Origin: Stutzerimonas stutzeri
GTDB taxonomy: Bacteria > Pseudomonadota > Gammaproteobacteria > Pseudomonadales > Pseudomonadaceae
Assembly: GCF_000935215.1 (NCBI RefSeq)
Contig: NZ_JXXD01000011.1
Coordinates: 1 to 64,000, forward strand
DNA length: 64,000 nucleotides
Direction of reading: 5' to 3'
Under the pieces are notes generated by a model, which was given only the letters and a program-made list of their open reading frames with translations, had not been told where the DNA came from and did no database searches. The position numbers and the translations under genes were made by a program. Position 1 is the first letter of the stretch; each line of letters opens with the position of its first letter. Of the stretch, positions 29,457-37,728 are shown in pieces.

Positions 29457-30268
29457 GCCTGTGCGCCCGGTGCGTACCTGCGCGCATAGCGACTGGATAG
29501 CCGCTCGGCCTTGCGCTGCAGCCAGGCGAGCAGACGCGCCTCGTCGTGCAGGATGTCGCGCAAGGGCCGCTGAAAATAGCCGCGCAGAAAGCGCAGCCTA
29601 TCGCCGCGCGTCAGGCCAATGCCCAGCGCCGAGAAGTACAGCCCGGCCAGATCCTTGTCGCGCCAGCGGCGCGGTGTCTGCGCTCGGGTCTGGGCACGGT
29701 GCAAGTCGATCAGCGACAGGCGGAAATCACTTGCTATCACCGGTTTGTCGGTATGCAGCAGAAAGTGGCAGATGTAGAAATCGCGATGATTGACGCCGGC
29801 GCGATGCATGGTGCCGGCCATGCGGGCGACTTCGGCGATAAGGGCGCGCTTGAGCGACGGTGCCGGTGGCTGTTCCAGCCAGTTGGCCGTGAAGTCCTCG
29901 AGGCTGACGGTCGGGGCCAGTTCTTCGGTGATGATGAACGAATGCTGGCTGGCCGGATTGGCTCCGCGCTCGCCGTAAGCCACCGCGGTCATGGTCGGCA
30001 CACCCACTTCGTGCAACCGCTGGATCGCTCGCCATTCCTGGCCAGCACCGAGAACGGGCGCCTTGGCGGTAAGCAGGTTCTTGGCGATCTCGCCCCAACC
30101 GATACCGCGATGAATCTTGACGAAGTAGCCCTGCCCTTCGACTTCTGTACGCAGCGTGCGTCGCCCCTCCAGCTCGCGGTACACCTGCCCGTCGAGACGC
30201 TCGACTTCGACGAACGGGTCCTCGCCGTGCCAGAGGCTTTTGAACGGCTCCAATAGCATCAGGCGCAT
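29453..30268 (-). CDS. waaP: LPS core heptose(I) kinase
   Basis: Phosphorylates the first heptose; essential for outer-membrane integrity in P. aeruginosa. The 271-residue product shows GYFVKIHRGIGWGEIAKNLL with the ATP-binding Lys near residue 51, GVNHRDFYICHFLLH with the catalytic Asp near residue 163, and LSLIDLHRAQTR with the second metal ligand. Sequence and size match P. aeruginosa WaaP along the whole length. Confidence 0.95.
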   Translation of the reverse strand: MRLMLLEPFKSLWHGEDPFVEVERLDGQVYRELEGRRTLRTEVEGQGYFVKIHRGIGWGEIAKNLLTAKAPVLGAGQEWRAIQRLHEVGVPTMTAVAYGERGANPASQHSFIITEELAPTVSLEDFTANWLEQPPAPSLKRALIAEVARMAGTMHRAGVNHRDFYICHFLLHTDKPVIASDFRLSLIDLHRAQTRAQTPRRWRDKDLAGLYFSALGIGLTRGDRLRFLRGYFQRPLRDILHDEARLLAWLQRKAERLSSRYARRYAPGAQA

Positions 30269-30311
30269 GGAGCCTCCGCCAATCGGCAGGGCGCTGACCG
30301 AGCTGCAGCGC

Positions 30312-31433
30312 TCATGCGCTTGCCCCGAGAATCACGTCTGCCGCCTTCTGCGGCATCGAATAAAGGTCCGCCGTGTCGGCGAACGTCAGCGCATTGCGAC
30401 TCCAGACCGCGCGCTGCTGATCATCGGCCAGCATCTGCACCAGCATCTGGTCGAGCACCTGCTGCTCGAAGGGGCTGGGTACCACGCGACCGCAGTCGGC
30501 GTCGGTAATGTAGTGCGCATAGCCACATACATCGGTGACCAGCACCGGCAGCCCGGCGACCAGCGCTTCCAGCAGTACGGTACCGGTGTTCTCGTTGTAG
30601 GCTGGGTGGATCAGCAGATCGGCGCCCAGCAGGAACCGCGGTATATCGCTGCGCCCCTTGAGGAATTCGACCATGCCGGAAACGCCCAGCGTCTTGGCCT
30701 GCAGCTTGAACGGCTTGGGATCGTCCTGGCCGATCACCAGCAGCCGGGTGCGCTGACTCAGTTCGCGCGGCAATGCGGCGAGCGCCTTGAGGCTGCGGTC
30801 CAGACCCTTGGTCTTGAAACCGGAACCGATCTGCACCAGCAGCAGCTCCTCGGGCCGCACCTCGAATTCCTCGCGAAACTCGGTACGGATTTGCGCGGCA
30901 TTGGCCGGCGCGCGGCGATCCTGGGCGATGCCCGGCGGCAATAGGTGAAAGCGTTCGGCGGGCGTGCCGTAGTGTTTGACGAACAGCGGCTGCTGTACCT
31001 CGGAGATCATCAGGATTTCGGTCTTCGCCTCGGGCGCAAACACCGCGCGCTCGTACTCGGCGAAGTGCTTGTAGCGAGCCCAGCGGCGGTAGATCGGATT
31101 GCGCAGGGTCTGCGCCTTGTCCTCGAAGCAGGGGTCGGCGGCGTAATACACGTCGAGTCCCGGCATCTTGTTGAAGCCGATCACCCGGTCCACCGGCCGC
31201 CGCGCCAGATCGGCCTCGACCCAGGCGGTGAAGCGCTCGTTGCGGGTGTGGTTGAACAGCGCCTTGACCGGCGCGATCAGCACCTCGAAGCCTTCGGGCA
31301 CGTCACCTTCCCAGATCATCGCATAGACGCGGATCGTGTGGCCGCGACCCTGGCATTCGAGGGCAATGCGCATGAAATCGCGCTGTAGTCCACCAAAAGG
31401 GAAGTACTTGTAGAGAATGAAGGCCAGTTGCAT
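30312..31433 (-). CDS. waaG: LPS core glycosyltransferase WaaG
   Basis: GT4 enzyme of 373 residues that adds the first outer-core hexosamine/hexose to heptose II. It has the family opening FILYKYFPFGGLQRDFMRIA (glycine loop with the acceptor-site Asp), LLVQIGSGFKTKGLDRSL and IHPAYNENTGTVLLEALVAGLPVL with the E-X7-E motif. ATG overlaps the waaC stop by 1 nt (TGATG), and 43 nt separate it from waaP. Confidence 0.94.
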   Translation of the reverse strand: MQLAFILYKYFPFGGLQRDFMRIALECQGRGHTIRVYAMIWEGDVPEGFEVLIAPVKALFNHTRNERFTAWVEADLARRPVDRVIGFNKMPGLDVYYAADPCFEDKAQTLRNPIYRRWARYKHFAEYERAVFAPEAKTEILMISEVQQPLFVKHYGTPAERFHLLPPGIAQDRRAPANAAQIRTEFREEFEVRPEELLLVQIGSGFKTKGLDRSLKALAALPRELSQRTRLLVIGQDDPKPFKLQAKTLGVSGMVEFLKGRSDIPRFLLGADLLIHPAYNENTGTVLLEALVAGLPVLVTDVCGYAHYITDADCGRVVPSPFEQQVLDQMLVQMLADDQQRAVWSRNALTFADTADLYSMPQKAADVILGASA

Positions 31434-32434
31434 CAGACGGACTCCGGGGCCCGCAGCAGGGCTTTCAGTTCGGTGACGACGCGCTCGGAACGCAGATCGT
31501 CGAAACAGGGCTTGTGGCGATCACCGCGACCGGCGTTCGGCCCGCCGGCGCACAGGTGCACCTGCGAGCGCCCATAGGCGCCGACCCGCCCGGGCAGGGT
31601 CGGACCATAAAGCGAAATGCTCGGCACATCCAGCGCCGCGGCCAGATGGCCGAGGCCAGTATCCACTGCGACGCAAGCCCGCGCACCAGCGATGACCCGT
31701 GCAACGCCGGCCAGATTCAGCTTCGGCAGCACCGCTGCGTTGGCCACGCCGCTGACGATACGCTCGGCGCGCGCCTTCTCTTCGGCATTGCCCCATGGCA
31801 GGCGGATCGCCCAGCCGAAATCGCTCATGCGTTCGGCCAGTTCGCGCCAGTAGGTTTCCGGCCAGTGCTTGCTCGGCCAAGTGGTGCCGTGCAGAAACAG
31901 CAGATACGGCTGATCGCTGGGCGCGGCCATCTGCTCGCGATTCAGGCCGTAGTCGGCAACATCCTGCGGCAGCGGGTAACCGAGCGCCTGAGCGAACAGC
32001 TGACGCACCCGCTCCAGCGCATGCTGCTCGCGCGGCACGGCATAGCACCGATCATAGAAGCGTGTCGCCAGCGGCTCGCGGGCCGAATCGTGGTCCAACC
32101 CGGCGACCGGCGCCTTGACGTAGCGGGTCAGCCAGGCGCTCTTGAGCAAGCCCTGGGCGTCGATCACCAGGTCGTAACGACCTTCGCGCAGACGAGCCTT
32201 GAAGCGGCGCCACTCGCCGCTGCGCAGGGTATCGATCGGATGTTTGCGCCAGCGACGAATCGCCACCGGAATCACCTGCGCCACCGCTGGATGCCAGGCC
32301 GGGATCTCGGCGAAGCCCTCCTCCACGACCCAGTCGAACTGGATGCCAGGCAGCGCCCGCTGCGCATCGGTCAGAGCCGGCAGGGTATGCACGACATCGC
32401 CCAACGACGAGGTCTTGACCAGCAGGACCTTCAA
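31433..32434 (-). CDS. waaC: LPS heptosyltransferase I
   Basis: GT9 enzyme of 333 residues that adds the first L,D-heptose to Kdo. VLLVKTSSLGDVVHTLPAL at the N-terminus carries the catalytic Asp, FLHGTTWPSKHWPETYW contains the ADP-heptose phosphate site, and AVDTGLGHLAAALDVPSISLYGPT the C-terminal nucleotide site. Translation starts at TTG 32434 directly after the waaF stop (TGATTG), with GAGG about 9 nt upstream inside waaF. Confidence 0.95.
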   Translation of the reverse strand: MKVLLVKTSSLGDVVHTLPALTDAQRALPGIQFDWVVEEGFAEIPAWHPAVAQVIPVAIRRWRKHPIDTLRSGEWRRFKARLREGRYDLVIDAQGLLKSAWLTRYVKAPVAGLDHDSAREPLATRFYDRCYAVPREQHALERVRQLFAQALGYPLPQDVADYGLNREQMAAPSDQPYLLFLHGTTWPSKHWPETYWRELAERMSDFGWAIRLPWGNAEEKARAERIVSGVANAAVLPKLNLAGVARVIAGARACVAVDTGLGHLAAALDVPSISLYGPTLPGRVGAYGRSQVHLCAGGPNAGRGDRHKPCFDDLRSERVVTELKALLRAPESV

Positions 32435-33469
32435 TCAGCGCACCTCAACTGACTGCGGGGCCAGGCGATCCAGCGCCTCGATCACCGCGCGCGGCTTCAG
32501 CTCGCGCATGCAGTTGTTGTGGCCGAAGCGGCAGGTGCGTTCAAAACAGGGGCTGCAGTCGAGACCCAGCCGCACAACCTCGACCTGCTCGGAAAGCGGC
32601 GGGGTGAAGGCCGGTGACGTCGAGCCATAGACTGCAGCCAGAGGCCGGCCCAGCGCGGCTGACACGTGCATCAGCCCGGAGTCGTTGGACACCACTGCGT
32701 CAGCGCAGGAGAGCAGATCGATAGCCTCGGCCAGGCTGGTCTCGCCGGCCAGGTTCACCGCCTCTTCGCGCAACCCAGGAATCAATCGCGCGAGGATGTC
32801 CTCGCCCACCGGGTGGTCGTTTTTCGAGCCGAACAGCCAGACCTGCCAACCCTCGCGAATCTTCAGCTCGGCGACTTTGCCGAAGTGCTCGGCCGGCCAG
32901 CGCTTGGATTCGCCGAACTCGGCGCCCGGACACAGCGCCAATACCGGACGATCCAGGCTCAGGCCGAAACGTGCCAATGCCACATCGCGAGTCACGGGGT
33001 CGATACGCAGCGAAGGGTTCGGATACGGTCTGGGCAACTCGGCGCCCGGCTCGAACGCCAGCGCCATGAAGCGTTCGATCATCAGCGGATAGCGTTGTTT
33101 GTCGAGCTTGCGCATGTCGTTGAGCAGGCCGAAGCGCATTTCGCCGCGCCAGCCGGTGCGCTTGGGAATACCGGCGAAGAACGGCACCAGCGCCGACTTC
33201 AACGAATTGGGCAAGAGGATCGCCTGCTCATACTGACCACGCAGGCTCTGCGCCACCTTGCGCCGGGTCGCCATGTCGAGCACGCCGTGCCCGACCGGAA
33301 AGCTCAGCGCCTGGCGTACCTCGGGCATGCGCTCGAGAATCGGCCGGCTCCACTCGGGCGCCAGCACGTCGATCTGGCAGTCGGGATGGCGCTGTTTCAG
33401 GCAGACAAACAACGTCTGCGCCATCACCATGTCGCCAACCCAGCTGGGTCCCACAATCAAAATATTCAT
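32435..33469 (-). CDS. waaF: LPS heptosyltransferase II
   Basis: GT9 enzyme of 344 residues that adds the second heptose. It starts ILIVGPSWVGDMVMAQTLF, followed by CPGAEFGESKRWPAEHFGKVA (ADP-heptose site) and VVSNDSGLMHVSAALGRPLAAVYGST, with the conserved Cys-containing CSPCFERTCRFGHNNCM near the end. First core gene after ilvE; the waaF-waaC-waaG-waaP order is that of P. aeruginosa. Confidence 0.96.
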   Translation of the reverse strand: MNILIVGPSWVGDMVMAQTLFVCLKQRHPDCQIDVLAPEWSRPILERMPEVRQALSFPVGHGVLDMATRRKVAQSLRGQYEQAILLPNSLKSALVPFFAGIPKRTGWRGEMRFGLLNDMRKLDKQRYPLMIERFMALAFEPGAELPRPYPNPSLRIDPVTRDVALARFGLSLDRPVLALCPGAEFGESKRWPAEHFGKVAELKIREGWQVWLFGSKNDHPVGEDILARLIPGLREEAVNLAGETSLAEAIDLLSCADAVVSNDSGLMHVSAALGRPLAAVYGSTSPAFTPPLSEQVEVVRLGLDCSPCFERTCRFGHNNCMRELKPRAVIEALDRLAPQSVEVR

Positions 33470-33474
33470 AAGGG

Positions 33475-33506
33475 CAGCTTCAAGCCACGAGCCTCAAGCT
33501 GCAAGC
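33475..33506. repeat. AGCTTCAAGC-type repeat fragment
   Basis: CAGCTTCAAGCC, CCTCAAGCTGCAAGC and related units lie in the 74-nt gap between ilvE and waaF and resemble the arms of the 26881-26970 element. Another GCAGCTTGG unit occurs near 33525. Probably the same repeat family in degenerate form. Confidence 0.55.
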
Positions 33507-33543
33507 GGCAAACCATCGGCCGCGTGCAGCTTGGCGCCTGCGC

Positions 33544-34467
33544 TTACTTGACCAGTGTCCGCCATTCGGCATGAGCAGCGGTCTTGCCGGAGACCAGATC
33601 GAAGTAGGCCTTCTGCAACTTTTCGGTCACTGGGCCACGGCGACCGATGCCGATGGCGCGGCCATCGACTTCGCGAATCGGCGTCACCTCTGCGGCGGTG
33701 CCGGTGAAGAAGGCTTCGTCGGCGATATAGACCTCGTCGCGGGTGATGCGCTTCTCGACCACCTTCAGGCCGTGCTCGGCGGCCAGGGTCAGCACGGTGC
33801 CACGAGTGATGCCATTCAGGCAGGCGGTCACTTCCGGGGTGTAGATCACGCCATCCTTGATGATGAAGATGTTCTCGCCCGAACCTTCGGCCACGTAGCC
33901 TTCAGGATCCAGCATCAACGCTTCGTCAGCGCCACCGGAAATGGCTTCCTGCAGGGCCAGCATCGAGTTGATGTAGGCACCGTTGGACTTGGCGCGGGTC
34001 ATGGTGATGTTGACGTGGTGACGGGTGAAGGAGCTGGTGCGCACCTTGATGCCCAGTTCCAGCGCCTCGTCGCCCATGTAGGCGCCCCAGTGCCAGGCGG
34101 CGACGATCACGTGCACTTTCAGGCCGCTGGCGCGCAGGCCCATGCCTTCGCTTCCGTAGAACACCATCGGGCGGATGTAAGCGCTTTCCAGGTTGTTCTC
34201 GCGCACTGCGGCGCGGGTCGCTTCGTTGATCTCTTCCTTCGAGTACGGCATCGGCATGTTCATGATGTGTGCCGAATCGAACAGGCGGTCGGTGTGCGCC
34301 TGCAGGCGGAAGATCGCCGTGCCGTCCGGGGTGTTGTAGGCGCGTACGCCTTCGAATACGCCCATGCCGTAGTGCAGGGTATGGGTCAGCACATGGGTGG
34401 TCGCATCACGCCACTGCACCAGTTCGCCATCATACCAGATGACGCCATCACGATCGGCCATCGACAT
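33544..34467 (-). CDS. ilvE: Branched-chain amino acid aminotransferase
   Basis: PLP enzyme of 307 residues that makes Val, Leu and Ile from their keto acids. LHYGMGVFEGVRAY, RPMVFYGSEGMGL, the Schiff-base Lys in RAKSNGAYINSMLA near residue 160 and EGSGENIFIIKDG all fit class IV group I aminotransferases. A GGAG precedes the start. It lies upstream of waaF on the same strand, as in P. aeruginosa, so some core transcription may begin here. Confidence 0.96.
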   Translation of the reverse strand: MSMADRDGVIWYDGELVQWRDATTHVLTHTLHYGMGVFEGVRAYNTPDGTAIFRLQAHTDRLFDSAHIMNMPMPYSKEEINEATRAAVRENNLESAYIRPMVFYGSEGMGLRASGLKVHVIVAAWHWGAYMGDEALELGIKVRTSSFTRHHVNITMTRAKSNGAYINSMLALQEAISGGADEALMLDPEGYVAEGSGENIFIIKDGVIYTPEVTACLNGITRGTVLTLAAEHGLKVVEKRITRDEVYIADEAFFTGTAAEVTPIREVDGRAIGIGRRGPVTEKLQKAYFDLVSGKTAAHAEWRTLVK

Positions 34468-34516
34468 CGTTGCCAGCTCCTCAGAATTCGAATTTGCCAG
34501 TAGCCCGACGAGGGGC

Positions 34517-37462
34517 TCAGCTTAGGCCCAACTCACGCCAGATACGCATGACAGCGCGGCGCTCGTCGTGGAATTGATCCCCACTCACCACTCCGGGCTG
34601 CTTCTGCAGTGATTGCCGGTGCGCTGCGGCGCGGTAGGCCTTGTAGGCATCCTGCAGCAGCCGAACCTCATCGCCGGTCATCAACCCGGCCTGCTCCAAC
34701 CCATCGAGAATGCGGATATTATCGGTATAGCGCAGCAGTTCGGGATGCTGGTGCGACCACGCCAAAGCCGCGTATTGCACCATAAATTCGATATCCACGA
34801 TACCACCGGCGTCCTGCTTGAGATTGAACTCGGCCGCGCCGTCGAAGGCTTGCTCGGCAGTCCCCGCATGTGTCGCGCGGGTCCCGAGGTTGTCGCGCAT
34901 CTTCGCGCGCATGTCGCTGACTTCGCGACGCAGCGCATCCAGATCACGTTCACGACCGAGCACACCGGCGCGCACCCGTTCGAAGTCGGCAGTCAGCTGC
35001 GGACAGCCAACCAGCACCCGCGCACGCACCAGCGCCTGGTGCTCCCAGGTCCAGGCTTCCTGACCCTGGTAGCGCTCGAAGGCGCCGAGGGAGCTGACTA
35101 GCAGCCCAGAAGCGCCGGACGGACGCAGGCGCATGTCCACCTCGTACAGCTGGCCGGAGGTGGTCTGGGTGGTCAGCAGATGAATGATGCGCTGACCGAG
35201 ACGGGTAAAGAACTGCGCGGTGTCGATGGGCTTGGCGCCATTGGTCTCGGCGGCAGGGTCGCCGTCATGGATGAACACCAGGTCCAGGTCGGAACCGTGA
35301 CCGAGCTCGATCCCGCCGACCTTGCCGTAACCGACGATGACGAAGGCCGGATCGCAGAGCGTGCCGTCGCTGCGCTGCGGCTGACCATGACGCGCGACAG
35401 TGTGGCGCCAGGCCAGGGTTAGCACTTCCTGCAGAATGGCCTCCGCCAGCCAGGTCAGGTAGTCGCTGACCTTCATCAACGGCAGCGTCCCGGCGATCTC
35501 CGAGGCTGCGACGCGCAGGCGATGCGCCAGCTTGAAATGACGCAGCGCCTCCATCTGCTGCTCGAGGTCATCCTCGGGAATACGCATCAGCCGCTCGCGC
35601 AATTCTGCGGCCAGCTCCGGCGCCAGCGGTGGGCTGTACAGCCGCCCAGCATTGAGCAATTCGTCGAGCAGCAACGGGAACCGCGCGATCTGCTCGGCGA
35701 CCCACGGGCTGGCCGCGCAGAGTTCGAGCAAGCGCTGCAGCGCGCCGGGATTTTCGGTCAGCAATACGAGATAGGCCGAACGCCGAGCCACCGCCTCGAC
35801 CAATGGCAGCACGCGTTCGAGCACCAGATCCGGGTCGTCCTGCTCGACAGCCTGCGCCAGCAAACGAGGAATGAAGGCATCCAGACGCTCGCGACCGAGA
35901 CGCTGCATGGTCCTGACCTGACTGGCATTACGCAGTGCGGCGAGGCGCTGACAGGCAACCTGACCATCACGGAACCCGGCTTCGGACAGCTGTCGACAGG
36001 CAAACTCCTCGTCCCAGTCCTGCTCCCACAGCGGCAGCCACTCGCCGCCGACCAGCGCCTCGCCTTCGGCATTCTCGTCCTCGTCCGGGTCGGCGATAAC
36101 CTGGTGAAAATGCCAGTCGATACGCCCACGCCAGTGCAACAGCTGCTCGTGGAAGGCCTGCCAGCTGTCGAAACCGAGCATGAAGGCGACCCGCGCGCAG
36201 TCGACTTCAGTCTCCGGCAGCATCTGCGTCTGGCGATCAGCGATGGCCTGCAGCGCATGCTCGGTATAGCGCAGAAACTCATAGCCTTCGCGCAGCTCCT
36301 TCACCGCCGCACCCGGCAGATAGCCCTGACCTTCCAGGGTAGCCAGCACCTTAAGCAACGGCCGCTGTTGCAGGCTGAGATCGCGCCCGCCGTGAATCAG
36401 CTGAAACGCCTGGGCGATGAACTCCACCTCGCGGATGCCACCGGCACCCAGCTTGATATTCGAAGCCATGCCCTTGCGCCGCACTTCCTGCTGGATCAGC
36501 TGCTTCATGGTGCGCAGCGCTTCGATGGCGGAGAAATCAAGGTAGCGCCGATAGACGAACGGCCGCAGCATTTCCAGCAGCTCCTTGCCGGCCTGCTGGT
36601 CGCCACCGATGACACGCGCCTTGATCATCGCGTAGCGCTCCCAGTCACGCCCCTGGTCCTGGTAGTACTGTTCCAGCGCGTTGAAGCTGTAGACCAGCGG
36701 ACCGGACGAACCGTACGGGCGTAGGCGCATATCGACGCGGAAGACGAAGCCATCGACGGTGATGGCGTCCAGCGACTTGATCAGCCGCTGACCGAGCCGG
36801 ACGAAGAACTCCTGATTGTCCAGCGAGCGCTTGGCACCCACGGTTTCGCCACCTTCGGGGTATCCGAAGATCAGGTCGATGTCCGAGGACAGATTCAGCT
36901 CATGGGCGCCCAGCTTGCCCATGCCAAGGATGACCATGTGTTGCGGGTTGCCGCTGCGACGCCCGGTGGGTACGCCGAACTGCTCGCAATGGCGTGTGTA
37001 CAGCCAGTGATACGCCAGATCGACCGAAGCGTCGGCGAGATCGGAAAGGTCGCGACAGGTTTCGGCAAGGTCGGCCTGACGGGTCAGGTCGCGCCAGATG
37101 ATCCGCACCTGCTGGCGGGTCCGGAAGCGGCGCAGGGTCAGCGCCAGGGCATCCTCGCTGTCGCACGCGGCGACCTGCTCGCTCAGTGCGTCACGCATCT
37201 CGGCCGGCGCGAGAGATCTGTCCAGCCAGCCCAGCTCGGCCAGCTGCAGCAGCATCTGCGGATCTCGACTAACCTGTTCGCTGACGAAGTCGCTCGCCGC
37301 ACAGACCCGGCCGAACGCCTCGCGCTGCTCCACCAGCCAGGCGCGGCAACGTGCCGCAATGGCATCCGACAGGCTGCCGGCAGCAGCGAGGAACGACTCT
37401 TCGGCACGACTGACAAAAGGCAGAAGCGAGGGCGGCAATGCAACCAGCGATGGCAGACTCAT
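34517..37462 (-). CDS. glnE: Bifunctional glutamine synthetase adenylyltransferase/deadenylase
   Basis: Adds and removes AMP on glutamine synthetase in response to PII. The 981-residue protein contains two nucleotidyltransferase domains: LNLSSDIDLIFGYPEGGE near residue 190 (deadenylylase) and LGHGSDLDLVFIHDGDPA near residue 715 (adenylylase), each with the G/S-S-D-x-D-L-x-F metal motif, and helical regulator regions between. The start MSLPSLVALPP at 37462 is preferred; an ATG at 37477 adds five residues. Confidence 0.96.
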   Translation of the reverse strand: MSLPSLVALPPSLLPFVSRAEESFLAAAGSLSDAIAARCRAWLVEQREAFGRVCAASDFVSEQVSRDPQMLLQLAELGWLDRSLAPAEMRDALSEQVAACDSEDALALTLRRFRTRQQVRIIWRDLTRQADLAETCRDLSDLADASVDLAYHWLYTRHCEQFGVPTGRRSGNPQHMVILGMGKLGAHELNLSSDIDLIFGYPEGGETVGAKRSLDNQEFFVRLGQRLIKSLDAITVDGFVFRVDMRLRPYGSSGPLVYSFNALEQYYQDQGRDWERYAMIKARVIGGDQQAGKELLEMLRPFVYRRYLDFSAIEALRTMKQLIQQEVRRKGMASNIKLGAGGIREVEFIAQAFQLIHGGRDLSLQQRPLLKVLATLEGQGYLPGAAVKELREGYEFLRYTEHALQAIADRQTQMLPETEVDCARVAFMLGFDSWQAFHEQLLHWRGRIDWHFHQVIADPDEDENAEGEALVGGEWLPLWEQDWDEEFACRQLSEAGFRDGQVACQRLAALRNASQVRTMQRLGRERLDAFIPRLLAQAVEQDDPDLVLERVLPLVEAVARRSAYLVLLTENPGALQRLLELCAASPWVAEQIARFPLLLDELLNAGRLYSPPLAPELAAELRERLMRIPEDDLEQQMEALRHFKLAHRLRVAASEIAGTLPLMKVSDYLTWLAEAILQEVLTLAWRHTVARHGQPQRSDGTLCDPAFVIVGYGKVGGIELGHGSDLDLVFIHDGDPAAETNGAKPIDTAQFFTRLGQRIIHLLTTQTTSGQLYEVDMRLRPSGASGLLVSSLGAFERYQGQEAWTWEHQALVRARVLVGCPQLTADFERVRAGVLGRERDLDALRREVSDMRAKMRDNLGTRATHAGTAEQAFDGAAEFNLKQDAGGIVDIEFMVQYAALAWSHQHPELLRYTDNIRILDGLEQAGLMTGDEVRLLQDAYKAYRAAAHRQSLQKQPGVVSGDQFHDERRAVMRIWRELGLS

Positions 37463-37550
37463 TGAGGTTTCCTTCACAGCAACACAGTGAAACCGCGCGA
37501 TTCAGAGCCTCGCAGATGCCTTTCTCAGGAAAATGCCAGCGCCGCTGATC

Positions 37551-37616
37551 TGTAGTTTTACTACTAAAGAGTATTTCAGGGGGCTGATCCCGACGTCATT
37601 TTGTAGTAAAACTACA
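37551..37616. promoter_or_regulatory. Paired GTAGT-N3-ACTAC operators upstream of aceE
   Basis: Two 13-bp palindromes with identical half-sites, GTAGTTTTACTAC at 37552-37564 and GTAGTAAAACTAC at 37603-37615, lie 51 bp apart (about five helical turns). They are exact inverses of each other extended to 14 bp (TGTAGTTTTACTAC and GTAGTAAAACTACA). They are 113-178 bp upstream of aceE and between it and divergent glnE. The symmetric half-site with a 3-bp centre is typical of GntR/FadR-type repressors such as PdhR; the regulator itself is inferred. Confidence 0.7.
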
Positions 37617-37728
37617 GACGCCCGGTCCTACCCCCGGCACTCGTCCAAGAACATTACACGCACCGGCCCACAAAGCCGGTCGCGAACAGGCAACCGATTC
37701 TGGAAGCCTTTCCGCCATGGAGCAAGCC

